NCBI GenBank assembly: GCA_947453885.1
Contig: CANGIF010000036.1
Location: 1 to 33,430, forward strand
Origin: Flavobacteriaceae bacterium
GTDB taxonomy: Bacteria > Bacteroidota > Bacteroidia > Flavobacteriales > Flavobacteriaceae
DNA: 33,430 nucleotides
Reading direction: 5' to 3'
Shown here one piece after another: positions 1 to 8,123 of the stretch (within the stretch, counting starts at the first letter, position 1; each line of letters starts with the position of its first letter). The notes below the pieces were generated by a model. It had not been told where the DNA came from, did no database searches, and was given only the letters and a program-made list of their open reading frames with translations. The position numbers and the translations under genes are program-made.

Positions 1-69
1 TGATAGTAAAAATTGGAATTTCGTATTGAAATTCGCTTAAACGTAGTATTTTTGGCATAGCATTTAAAG

Positions 70-118
70 AAAAACCCCGTTTTTGACTCTTTTTGGGTAA
101 TTTCGGGGTTTGTTTCTT
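70..118. terminator. Hairpin terminator, probably bidirectional
   Basis: AAACCCCG (72-79) pairs with CGGGGTTT (104-111), an 8-bp GC-rich stem with a 24-nt loop. It is flanked by A-rich sequence on the left and a T-rich stretch on the right, so it could act in either direction. It most likely ends a plus-strand gene lying left of the window. Confidence 0.6.
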
Positions 119-222
119 CTAAAATAACAATTATTTTATTGATATACAAATAATTGAGTAATTATGAATGCGCCGCCCTAAACAACACCAAAACCAAAAA
201 ACCCGACACCCCACAAACACCC

Positions 223-262
223 TAAAAAAAACAACCCGCTACCAATAAAAAGTAGCGGGTTG
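223..262 (-). terminator. Rho-independent terminator for kdsB transcript
   Basis: CAACCCGCTAC (232-242) pairs perfectly with GTAGCGGGTTG (252-262) around a 9-nt loop. Read on the minus strand, the stem is followed by eight T residues, a textbook intrinsic terminator. The nearest upstream gene on that strand is kdsB, whose stop codon is about 335 bp away. If this is its terminator, the repeat array at 317-595 is transcribed as a long 3' untranslated region. Confidence 0.8.
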
Positions 263-316
263 CTTATTTAAACTACCATTTTACAAAAACCACAAAAAAA
301 CTACAATCAAAAAAAA

Positions 317-595
317 CTTTAGAAATTCAATTCCTCCCTTTAGATACTCCAGTCAGCCCTTTAGCAGTTCAATTCCAGCCTTTAGAAACTCCAGTCAACC
401 CTTTAAAAATTCCAGTCGTTGCATTAGCAATTCAAGTCAGCCCTTTAGCAACTCATTTCGTCCCTTTAAAAAAGCTAGTCTGCCCTTTAGCAGTTCAATT
501 CATGCCTTTAGTTACCCTAGTCAGCCCTTTAGTTGAAAAAAAACCTTTAGTTGAACAAAACCCTTTAGTTGAACAAAACCCTTTAGCTGGAAAAA
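317..595. repeat. Degenerate tandem array, 21-bp period shifting to 18-bp
   Basis: Fourteen units begin with CTTTAG or a one-base variant. Starts are at 317, 338, 359, 380, 401, 422, 443, 464, 485, 506 and 527 (every interval exactly 21 bp), then 545, 563 and 581 (exactly 18 bp). Only the box and parts of the rest are kept. Units tend to alternate between a form containing TTCAATTC and a form containing CCAGTCAGCC or a variant, suggesting a 42-bp dimer. The array ends at the kdsB stop codon and lies between that gene and its terminator. One plus-strand frame is open through most of the array as a seven-residue repeat, but it has no ATG, so I do not call a gene. There are no distinct spacers, so it is not CRISPR. 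Confidence 0.9.
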
Positions 596-1339
596 CTACA
601 AAATGGGGTTAGTACTTAAAAACTGCTTGGCGCGTTCCAAATCTTCCGGAGTATCAATTCCAATACTTACATGGTCAGTTGTTACCATACAAATTCGTTT
701 TCCAAATTCCAAATACCGCAATTGTTCCAGCTTTTCGCAAGCCTCTAATTCCTTCATTGGAAGACTATAAAAATCAAGCAACGCTTGTTTTCTAAAAGCA
801 TACACACCAATGTGCTGCAGGTATTTTGCCCCCGAATTCAAATCTCTAGGATAAGGAATTACCGACCTTGAAAAATACAAAGCAAAATTAAATTGATCCA
901 CAACCACCTTTACAGTATTAGGATTTTCAATTTCAGCAGTAGCGGTAATCTCCCGCATTAACGAAGCTAAATCTATTTTCGAATCAAAATCATTTTTAAA
1001 AACCGCAATAAGCTGCTCTAAAGGCGCTTTTTTAATAAAAGGCTCATCGCCCTGAACATTTACAACAAGATCAACCTCCATGTCAAAAACAGCTTCTGCT
1101 ATCCTGTCACTGCCCGATTCATGCTCTTTAGTACTCATAATGGCTTTTCCTCCAATTGAAAGAATCTCGTGCTGAATCAATGCGCTGTCAGTAACCACAA
1201 AAACATCGTCAAATAAATGAGTGGCCACAGCAGCTTCGTACGTTCTGGCAATAACAGTTTTTCCTGCTAAATCTTGCATCAGCTTGGCAGGAAAACGAGT
1301 AGAATTATAGCGTGCAGGAATAACGGCAATTGTTTTCAT
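596..1339 (-). CDS. kdsB: 3-deoxy-manno-octulosonate cytidylyltransferase (CMP-Kdo synthetase)
   Basis: This cytoplasmic enzyme activates Kdo with CTP to CMP-Kdo, the donor for the inner core of lipopolysaccharide. The 247-aa length is normal for KdsB. The nucleotide-binding signature [12 protein letters not shown] is at residues 8-19, the [11 protein letters not shown] segment at 73-83, NVQGDEPF at 94-101, HIGVYAFRK at 176-184, EKLEQLR at 202-208 and the metal-binding IDTPEDL at 228-234 (Asp229). The gene is transcribed alone. A Bacteroidota -7 box, TATATTTG on the minus strand (1369-1376), lies 30 bp upstream of the start, although I see no well-spaced -33 box. The stop codon directly abuts the 21-bp repeat array, and the first good terminator is at 223-262. 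No other cytidylyltransferase fits as well. Confidence 0.97.
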   Translation of the reverse strand: MKTIAVIPARYNSTRFPAKLMQDLAGKTVIARTYEAAVATHLFDDVFVVTDSALIQHEILSIGGKAIMSTKEHESGSDRIAEAVFDMEVDLVVNVQGDEPFIKKAPLEQLIAVFKNDFDSKIDLASLMREITATAEIENPNTVKVVVDQFNFALYFSRSVIPYPRDLNSGAKYLQHIGVYAFRKQALLDFYSLPMKELEACEKLEQLRYLEFGKRICMVTTDHVSIGIDTPEDLERAKQFLSTNPIL

Positions 1340-1384
1340 AAATCCTTTTTTTTTTACAAATTAAAACACAAATATACTTTTATA

Positions 1385-1417
1385 AAAAACAAAAACCACT
1401 CCGAAGAGTGGCTTTTG
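1385..1417 (-). terminator. Terminator of the fibronectin/T9SS protein gene
   Basis: CCACTC (396-401 past 1000) and GAGTGG (1406-1411) form a 6-bp stem. On the minus strand the loop is TTCG closed by C-G, the very stable UUCG tetraloop in RNA, and a T-rich run follows. It lies 22 bp past the stop codon of the large secreted-protein gene and just upstream of the kdsB -7 box. Confidence 0.75.
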
Positions 1418-1438
1418 AAGCACAATAACATATAAAAA

Positions 1439-4400
1439 TTATTCTTTAATAACTTTAATTGTTTTAGTCTGATTATCCGATGTAACTTTAACCATATAAG
1501 TTCCACTAGGAAGGTTAGACAAATCTATTTCCGATTGAGTAGCATTAACCGATTTAACAGCTACTTCTTGTCCTATAATAGTGTAAATTCTTACTTCAGA
1601 AATGGCTTTAGTATAGGAAATTGACAATACATCCTTAACTGGATTTGGATAGTAAGTAAATGCTTTGGAATCAAATCCATCAGTAGCTAAAGTTACAATT
1701 ACTGTAACCGCAAGAGAAGTCATACTGGTACAATTACCAACTGTCTGTGTAGCATAATAAGTTGTTCCATCAACTAAAGCAGTAGTAAAAGGAATTGGAT
1801 TAGTACCCACAGCAGCATCATTAGCCGAAGTATACCAAACAATAGCTGTACCAACAGCAACTAGATCACCAACAGTTTGACCGTTAATAAATGTTTGAGT
1901 AGAAGCACCTGAAGGAGCAGATGTACTAGTTACTATAATTGTTTGAGTTGCAGGAGCCGCACATTGACCTGCATTAGGAGTAAATAAATAAGTACCAGTA
2001 GTCATAGTATCAACCATAGCAGGACTCCAAGTTCCAGCTATTTGATTAACTGAAAAAGGAGGTAACATTACCGGTGCTGAACCAGCACAAATTGGAGCTA
2101 CTGGTGTAAAAATAGGAACAACAGGAGTTGTAAGTGTTACTACAACTGGTGTTATTGGACTTTGACAATTTGTAAGTGTTTGACCAACATAATAAGTTCC
2201 TGAAGACAATAGTGTTGTAGAAGCCAATGCAGTTGTAGCAGCAGCATCAGCATACCAAGTAATAGTTCCAGTTCCAGTAGCAACTAAATTAGCTACAGAG
2301 GCTCCAGTATTTACACAAAAAGATTGTGCATTAGCTGTAGGAGCCGCAGGAGGTGTACAAGGAGGCGTAACTTTTAATTGAAAGTCATCCACTCCTAAAT
2401 ACCATGGAGCAGAAGTAGAACTCACATTAACATCAAAATAATAGGTACCACTAGTTGCAGGTACAAATGTTACAGTGTATAATGTATAAGTAGCTGTACC
2501 TTGTGTACTAGTAATAAAAGTACCTAAGTTTGTAGCACCTGTTAACGATGCATTGTTGTTTACAAAAACATTTCCTGTAAAACCAATGTAGCTCGATGTA
2601 GTTCCATTTGTATTATAATTGAAAGAAAAATCATACGATTGACCAGCAGTTAAAGCAAAACCTGGAGTCCACAAATCACTTGCTACTGTTCCTCCATAAG
2701 CAACCTGCATATAATTTGGAGCGGACATTGGCATATTATAAGTTGTAGTTGTTGTTGAAGCAGAAGTCCATGGTTTTGTTCCTGCCACTGTAGTCCAACA
2801 ACTTGGAAGTACATTAGCCCCAATTGTTGACATAGTATCAAAATTTTCAGTCCAAGGTAGTGTTGCTATTGCATTACAAGGTGTAGTGAAGCTAGTTGAA
2901 ATAGACCAACCACTACTATCTGTACTACTACATACGCTTCGTACCCAAACATAATAAGTTGTTGCAGCAGTTAAAGCAGTTAAATTTGCAGTAGTTATTC
3001 CTGCACCAACTGATCCTGTAGCTGTAGTTGAAGTTGATGGAGCAGTAGTTGTTGTCGCAACATAATATTCATAGCCATTTGCAGGTGTAGAAGTTGAAGC
3101 TGTCCAAGAAATTGTTGCTGTAGTTGTTGTTATATTTGAAGAAACAACTAGAGTAGGTTCTAAACAAGAAGGCGTAACTTCCAATTTAAAATCATCAAAG
3201 TTAATTCCATTGGGAGCAACTGGTGCAACTACATGAATTCCAAAAGAGTAATCTCCTGAAGTCGTTGGCGTAAACTGATAAGTGAACTTAGTCCAAGTTG
3301 GCCCTTGATATCCTGTAACTGTTGAAAGTGTAGTAGTCATACTAGTAGCTGTTTGACCATTTCCAACTCCAATTGTTAAATCGTATCCAACTGTTGTATC
3401 ATTTGTAGTTAAATAATAACTAAAAGAATAAGAAACACCAGCTGTTAAAGTAGCCATAGGAGTAAATGCCCAACCGTCTGTACTCCATGTTCTTCTTAAT
3501 GAATTTGCACCACTATGTGCAACAGGAGTTGTAGAAATTGACCATGTACTTAATGTATTGGTATATGCCCAACAACTTGGGAAAATATTCGTTCCTGCTG
3601 TTAATGCATCAAAATTTTCTGTCCAAGGCAGTGTTGTCATTGCTATACATGGAGTAGCAAAAGAAGATACAATAGACCAACTACTACTATCTGTACTACT
3701 GCATACACTTCGTACCCAAACATAATAAGTTGTAGCTGGAGTTAAAGCAGTTAAATTTGCAGTGGTTATTCCTACACCAACTGATCCTGTAGCTGTAGTT
3801 GTTAAAGACGGAGCAGTAGTTGTTGTCGCTAAATAATATTCATAGCCATTTGCAGGTGCAGCAGATGTTGGAGCTGTCCAAGAAATTGTTGCAGATGTTG
3901 TAGTAATAGCACTAGCTACTATTTGAGTAGGTTCTATACAACTTGGAATTGCCTCCCAAACTACATCATCAATTAATATACTGTAGGCTGGTGTTCCAGT
4001 ATGTCTAAAAGCTAGAACTTGGTTAGTTCCAGGAGCAGTTCCTAAAGTTGCTGTAAACAAATCGTAAACTGTAGTTGAAGTAGTTGTAAATGTTTGTAAT
4101 CCAACAAAAGTTGTTGGATCAGAAGGATTAGTTACATATCCTACTTCTATATTCCCTCCTAAAGTAAAATTCCCTCTAGCTTTAAAACGAAGTCTATGTG
4201 TACCATCGCCAGCATTAGAAACTGGTTTCATTGCCACTAACCCTTGACTTGTAGCACTTGATCCATATATGTACAATACATTAGGTTGAGAAGGACCACT
4301 TGCTGAAGACTGTACATTTGTACTTCCACCGGTTCCTACTCTAGCCCAACATGCTGGAAAGGTAAGAGCTGCATCGAAATTTTCAGTAAAATCAGTAACA

Positions 4401-5095
4401 GTTGTACATAAAGTTGAAAAAGTTCCAACGCTACTCCAAGAAGAAGAGTCTGTACTGCTACAAACCGATCTAACCCAAACATAATAAGTTGTACCAGATG
4501 TTAAATTTGATAAATCAACTGTAGTAACGCCAGCAGCTACATTTCCAGTTGGAGCACTTGTTGCTATAGGTGCAGTATTTGTTGTCGATACAATATATTC
4601 GTAGCCATTTGCTGGAACTGTAGTAGAGGCTGTCCATGAAACAGTAGCTGAAGTAGTTGTAATATTAGAAAAAGTTAATGCAGTCGGACTAATACAAGTT
4701 GGTGGTGTTCCACAAACAATCGATCTAGTTCTACAGGCTATTTCTTCTCCACAATTGGCTATATGAGTATAAAACCAAATATCACCAGAAATTGTAGAAA
4801 CCCACGTTACACTTCCAACTCCAAATGCAGCAGCGGTTGCGCCAGAATCTGCACTAATTGTAATGGTATCTGTTGCTACAGAACTTGAAAAAGTGTAAGT
4901 TTCACCAGCAATTACAGTAACTGCTGAATATTCACTTCCGTATCCACAAGTGGTAATTGAGTTAACAGTTAATCCATTACATACCTGAGAAGAATAGGTA
5001 GTGGCAGGATATTGTCCCTGTGTAGAAGTTAAACATTGCGCTGAAATAAAATTGCCCAGTAACAATGTAAAAAATAATAAAATAATTTTTTTCAT
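1439..5095 (-). CDS. Large secreted fibronectin type III protein with T9SS type A sorting domain
   Basis: This 1218-aa protein is exported by Sec and then the type IX secretion system to the cell surface or medium. Residues 1-20 are a signal peptide ending FISAQ. Three fibronectin III domains lie at about 134-230, 388-483 and 647-740, each with the T-SATxSWTA and NGYEY motifs and an ending YYVWVRSVCSSTDSS. They alternate with three lectin-like beta-sandwich segments (231-386, 484-644, 741-912), two of which start PWTENFD. All three contain a DD[VF] motif near their ends, as in MAM or cleaved-adhesin domains. Two cysteine-containing, Ig-like segments follow (about 913-1130). The C terminus (1145-1218) has YPNPVKD and a final KTIKVIKE, typical of type A sorting domains. 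The function is likely adhesion or polymer binding; I see no catalytic motif. It is very rich in Thr and Ser. Domains 2 and 3 are nearly identical in DNA over part of their length. Confidence 0.92.
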   Translation of the reverse strand: MKKIILLFFTLLLGNFISAQCLTSTQGQYPATTYSSQVCNGLTVNSITTCGYGSEYSAVTVIAGETYTFSSSVATDTITISADSGATAAAFGVGSVTWVSTISGDIWFYTHIANCGEEIACRTRSIVCGTPPTCISPTALTFSNITTTSATVSWTASTTVPANGYEYIVSTTNTAPIATSAPTGNVAAGVTTVDLSNLTSGTTYYVWVRSVCSSTDSSSWSSVGTFSTLCTTVTDFTENFDAALTFPACWARVGTGGSTNVQSSASGPSQPNVLYIYGSSATSQGLVAMKPVSNAGDGTHRLRFKARGNFTLGGNIEVGYVTNPSDPTTFVGLQTFTTTSTTVYDLFTATLGTAPGTNQVLAFRHTGTPAYSILIDDVVWEAIPSCIEPTQIVASAITTTSATISWTAPTSAAPANGYEYYLATTTTAPSLTTTATGSVGVGITTANLTALTPATTYYVWVRSVCSSTDSSSWSIVSSFATPCIAMTTLPWTENFDALTAGTNIFPSCWAYTNTLSTWSISTTPVAHSGANSLRRTWSTDGWAFTPMATLTAGVSYSFSYYLTTNDTTVGYDLTIGVGNGQTATSMTTTLSTVTGYQGPTWTKFTYQFTPTTSGDYSFGIHVVAPVAPNGINFDDFKLEVTPSCLEPTLVVSSNITTTTATISWTASTSTPANGYEYYVATTTTAPSTSTTATGSVGAGITTANLTALTAATTYYVWVRSVCSSTDSSGWSISTSFTTPCNAIATLPWTENFDTMSTIGANVLPSCWTTVAGTKPWTSASTTTTTYNMPMSAPNYMQVAYGGTVASDLWTPGFALTAGQSYDFSFNYNTNGTTSSYIGFTGNVFVNNNASLTGATNLGTFITSTQGTATYTLYTVTFVPATSGTYYFDVNVSSTSAPWYLGVDDFQLKVTPPCTPPAAPTANAQSFCVNTGASVANLVATGTGTITWYADAAATTALASTTLLSSGTYYVGQTLTNCQSPITPVVVTLTTPVVPIFTPVAPICAGSAPVMLPPFSVNQIAGTWSPAMVDTMTTGTYLFTPNAGQCAAPATQTIIVTSTSAPSGASTQTFINGQTVGDLVAVGTAIVWYTSANDAAVGTNPIPFTTALVDGTTYYATQTVGNCTSMTSLAVTVIVTLATDGFDSKAFTYYPNPVKDVLSISYTKAISEVRIYTIIGQEVAVKSVNATQSEIDLSNLPSGTYMVKVTSDNQTKTIKVIKE

Positions 5096-5129
5096 TTTTA
5101 TAAAATTTATAATTAGAGCATAAAGATAA

Positions 5130-5167
5130 AAAAAAAACTCGAAATTTATAATTTCGAGTTTTTTTTT
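5130..5167 (-). terminator. Terminator of fabV
   Basis: ACTCGAAAT (5137-5145) pairs with ATTTCGAGT (5151-5159) around a 5-nt loop, with long A and T runs on either side. It lies just past the fabV stop codon on the minus strand. It is also immediately upstream of the large T9SS gene, so that gene's promoter must overlap or closely follow it; TATCTTTA on the minus strand near 5120-5130 is a near match to the -7 box. Confidence 0.85.
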
Positions 5168-5180
5168 ATCTTAAGTTCTT

Positions 5181-6368
5181 CTAAATACTTGCAATTTTCA
5201 CCATTTCATCTTCATCAGCTTGGTAATTAACACCTTCTAAACCAAATCCAAATAGATTTAAAAAATCTTGTTTATAACCATACAAGTCGCCAATTTCAAC
5301 CAAAGTCTCAGTTGTTGCTATTTTCCATAAATCACTTACTTCGTCTTGAACATCTGTTCTCATTTCCCAATCATCAATTCTAATTCTCCCTTTATCGTCC
5401 GTTGCAATTGGATATGAAGTATATAATCTTTCATTGTAAAGTCGTTGAATTTGTTCGATGCAACCTTCATGTAGCTTTTTTTCTTTCATTACTTTATATA
5501 ATAATGATATATACAAAGGAATTACTGGAATTGCAGAACTTGCTTGAGTTACTAATGCTTTATTTACTGACACATAGGCTTTGCCATTAATTTTTTTTAA
5601 ACTTTCTGTTATTGAAAATGCTGTTGCTTCTAAATGATCTTTGGCTCTACCAATTGTTCCTTTTCTATAAACAGCTTCCGTTAAAGATGGTCCAATATAT
5701 GAATAAGCCACAGTCATGGCTCCATTAGACAAAACATCTGCCTTTTTTAAGGCATCTATCCACATTGACCAATCTTCGCCACCCATTACTGCGACAGTAT
5801 TTTGAATATCTTCTTCATTGCATGGATCAATCGAAATATTTGATACATTACCTGTATGAAAATCTACTGTTTTATTTGAATAAACGGCACCAATTGGCTT
5901 CAAAACCGAACGATGCACTACTCCTGAAGTTGGATGTAGTCTTACTGGAGATGCTAAACTATAAATTACCAAATCAATTTGACCAAGATCCGCTTTAATC
6001 ATTTCAATTACTTGCTCTTTAATTTCATTTGAAAAAGCATCACCATTTACACTTTTGGCATACAAGCCAGCTTTGTGAGCTTCTTGCTCAAATGCTGCAG
6101 AATTATACCATCCTGGAGAAGCCGTCTTGCCTTCAGTTGGTGGTTTTTCAAAAAACACACCTATTGTTGATGCGCCAGAACCAAATGCACTTGTTATTCT
6201 TGATGCCAAACCAAAACCTGTGGATGCTCCTATTACTAACACTTTTTTAGCACCAGCAATTGTTCCTTTAGATTTTATATAATCAATTTGATTTTTCACA
6301 TTTTGCTGACAACCTTTTGGATGTGCTGTTAAGCAAATAAATCCTCTCATTCTTGGTTCTATAATCAT
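5181..6368 (-). CDS. fabV: Trans-2-enoyl-CoA/ACP reductase, FabV type
   Basis: FabV is an NADH-dependent enoyl reductase that completes each round of type II fatty acid elongation; some homologues act on crotonyl-CoA instead. The 395-aa length is typical and much longer than FabI. The N-terminal MIIEPRMRGFICLTAHPKGC is the FabV hallmark. The dinucleotide-binding loop VIGASTGFG is at residues 45-53. The catalytic Y-x8-K is seen as Tyr234 and Lys243 within YRKGTIGRAK. FabV replaces FabI in many Bacteroidota and gives intrinsic triclosan tolerance in species studied; whether this strain also has FabI cannot be seen here. It has its own promoter overlapping the recN 3' end and a strong terminator, so it is probably a separate unit rather than the last gene of the upstream operon. 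Confidence 0.96.
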   Translation of the reverse strand: MIIEPRMRGFICLTAHPKGCQQNVKNQIDYIKSKGTIAGAKKVLVIGASTGFGLASRITSAFGSGASTIGVFFEKPPTEGKTASPGWYNSAAFEQEAHKAGLYAKSVNGDAFSNEIKEQVIEMIKADLGQIDLVIYSLASPVRLHPTSGVVHRSVLKPIGAVYSNKTVDFHTGNVSNISIDPCNEEDIQNTVAVMGGEDWSMWIDALKKADVLSNGAMTVAYSYIGPSLTEAVYRKGTIGRAKDHLEATAFSITESLKKINGKAYVSVNKALVTQASSAIPVIPLYISLLYKVMKEKKLHEGCIEQIQRLYNERLYTSYPIATDDKGRIRIDDWEMRTDVQDEVSDLWKIATTETLVEIGDLYGYKQDFLNLFGFGLEGVNYQADEDEMVKIASI

Positions 6369-6427
6369 ACTTTGAGTTTATAGTTTATTTTTACTATTAT
6401 TTTTTATTATAATTTATTACTATTAAA

Positions 6428-6457
6428 CAAATATAAATTAAAATATTAGTTTAACAA
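6428..6457 (-). promoter_or_regulatory. Promoter of fabV
   Basis: On the minus strand, TTG (6455-6457), a 19-bp spacer and TATATTTG (6428-6435) match the Bacteroidota housekeeping promoter TTG-N17-23-TAnnTTTG. The -33 half lies inside the last codons of recN, and the predicted start is some 50 bp upstream of the fabV ATG. Confidence 0.65.
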
Positions 6458-8098
6458 CGATTTTGCTAGATTTAGAGCTGAATCAGAACTATTTTTACCA
6501 GACAAAATTTCAGCTATTTCTAGAATTCTTTCATCATCATTTAAAAGTTTTATTTCTGAAATGGTTTTTTCACCTTGATTTATTTTATAAACCTTATAAT
6601 GTTGATTCCCTTTAGCAGCTATTTGAGGTAAGTGAGTAATTGCAAAAACTTGCATGGAAACACTCATTCCTTTCATAATTTCAGCCATTTTATTTGCAAT
6701 ATCCCCAGAAACACCAGTGTCTATTTCATCAAATAAAATAGTTGGTAATTTAGAATAGTGAGCTAAAGTTGCTTTTACCGCCAGCATTATTCTGGATAAC
6801 TCACCTCCAGATGCAACTTTCTTCAATATTCCAAAATTAGATCCTTTATTTCCCGAAAACAAAAATGATATGGTATCTTTACCATTACTATAAAAATGTT
6901 CCGATTGCTCAATTTCTATTTGAAATTGAGCATCAGGCATTCCCAATTGTTTTATGACTGTAGTTAGTCTATCTATTAAAACAGGTATTGCAGTTCTTCT
7001 TTTTTTAGAAATTTGTTGGGCTAAATCATTTAATTTTTCTTGATTTTTATTAATTAAAGATTTATGTTTTAAAATATCGAATTCGATTTCATCAACTTTA
7101 ATGACTTTATTTTCTAAGTCGCCTTGAATTAATAATAACTCATCAACCGAAGAAACTTGATGTTTTTTTTGTAAAGAATAGATAACCTGAAGTTTGTTCG
7201 TTATCAATTCAAGTTTTTCAGGGTCCCCAATCAAAATTTCCGTTTCTTCTCGAACTTCGTCAATTACATCATTAAAATCTATCAAAATACTCGAAATACG
7301 TTCATGAAATTGGTTGTATTTTGGTGAAAAAACAACTGTTTTTTGAAGTAAACTTTTAATTTCCTTTAAATTTTGTTGAACTCCAATTTGATCATCATTT
7401 GCAATTGCAAAAGTTTTATCTAGTTGTTCTTTTATTAGTTCAACATTATTCAAAGTTTCAAATAATGCCTCGAATTCTTCTTGTTGACCTAATACTAATT
7501 TTGATGCTAAAAGTTCTTCTAAAAGAAAAGAATTGTAGGATTGCTCTTTACTTAAACTATTCTTCTGTTCTAATAATGCAGTTAAAAATATTGTATTCCT
7601 TTTATATTCAGCGAGTACCAAGCCATAAGCATTAATATCTTCATGATTTTCAGCAATAGCATCTAAAATTAAAAACTGATAATTTTCATCGCTCAATTCG
7701 CTAGTTTGATGTTGTGAATGAATATCAATTAAGTATGTACTTAAATCTTGTAATAGTTGAAGGTTCACAGGACTATCATTGACAAATGCACGTGACTTTC
7801 CATTTGGCAATATTTCTCGTCTAATAATAGTTTGCTCTTGGAAATCTAAATCATTCAACTCGAAAAACTGATTCAAATTGTACCTCGATATTTCAAAATG
7901 AGCTTCAACAACACACTTTTCATCTTTGTTTTTTAACGAAGTTAAATCTGCTCTCTTCCCTAAAACTAATCCCAACGCTCCTAATAAAATAGATTTTCCC
8001 GCACCTGTCTCTCCAGTAATAACTGTAAATTTATCAGAAAAATTAATTGCTAATTTTTCAATTAAAGCGTAATTTTTTATAGTTATTGAAGTAAGCAT
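6446..8098 (-). CDS. recN: DNA repair protein RecN
   Basis: RecN is an SMC-like ATPase acting in recombinational repair of double-strand breaks. The 550 aa fit the family. Walker A GETGAGKS is at residues 29-36; a central region rich in charged and Leu residues (about 160-370) is the coiled coil; the ABC signature region SGGELSRIMLAVK and Walker B TILFDEIDTGVSG follow in the C-terminal third, and FAITHLPQIAAKG is the usual H-loop segment. The gene lies 25 bp downstream of the porD-like gene and is probably the last gene of the bamD operon, an arrangement familiar in Flavobacteriaceae. I see no SOS-type box upstream, consistent with operon transcription. Confidence 0.96.
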   Translation of the reverse strand: MLTSITIKNYALIEKLAINFSDKFTVITGETGAGKSILLGALGLVLGKRADLTSLKNKDEKCVVEAHFEISRYNLNQFFELNDLDFQEQTIIRREILPNGKSRAFVNDSPVNLQLLQDLSTYLIDIHSQHQTSELSDENYQFLILDAIAENHEDINAYGLVLAEYKRNTIFLTALLEQKNSLSKEQSYNSFLLEELLASKLVLGQQEEFEALFETLNNVELIKEQLDKTFAIANDDQIGVQQNLKEIKSLLQKTVVFSPKYNQFHERISSILIDFNDVIDEVREETEILIGDPEKLELITNKLQVIYSLQKKHQVSSVDELLLIQGDLENKVIKVDEIEFDILKHKSLINKNQEKLNDLAQQISKKRRTAIPVLIDRLTTVIKQLGMPDAQFQIEIEQSEHFYSNGKDTISFLFSGNKGSNFGILKKVASGGELSRIMLAVKATLAHYSKLPTILFDEIDTGVSGDIANKMAEIMKGMSVSMQVFAITHLPQIAAKGNQHYKVYKINQGEKTISEIKLLNDDERILEIAEILSGKNSSDSALNLAKSLLN

Positions 8099-8123
8099 TT
8101 ATTATTAAGATAAAAAAATAATA

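Larger units (their letters stand above)
1..316. other. Intergenic region with two terminators, no gene seen
   Basis: No convincing coding region is visible. The stretch holds two hairpin terminators (70-118 and 223-262). Between them, about 170-230 is almost free of G on the plus strand, so the minus strand is G/T-rich with short G-runs. The gene to the left, outside the window, may end at the first terminator. The 21-bp repeat array begins at 317. Confidence 0.6.

Noticed and set aside
249..538. Open frame through array 1 encoding a seven-residue repeat (about F-S-N-S-S-Q-P)
   Set aside because: It has no ATG and no ribosome binding site, ends when the period changes, and is explained by a 21-bp unit that happens to lack stops in one frame.
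317..595. Array 1 as a CRISPR
   Set aside because: The whole unit is only 21 bp with no separate repeat and spacer, and no cas genes are near.
5402..6250. Three plus-strand ORFs inside fabV
   Set aside because: They are antisense to a well-supported gene, Leu-rich by codon mirror, and resemble nothing.
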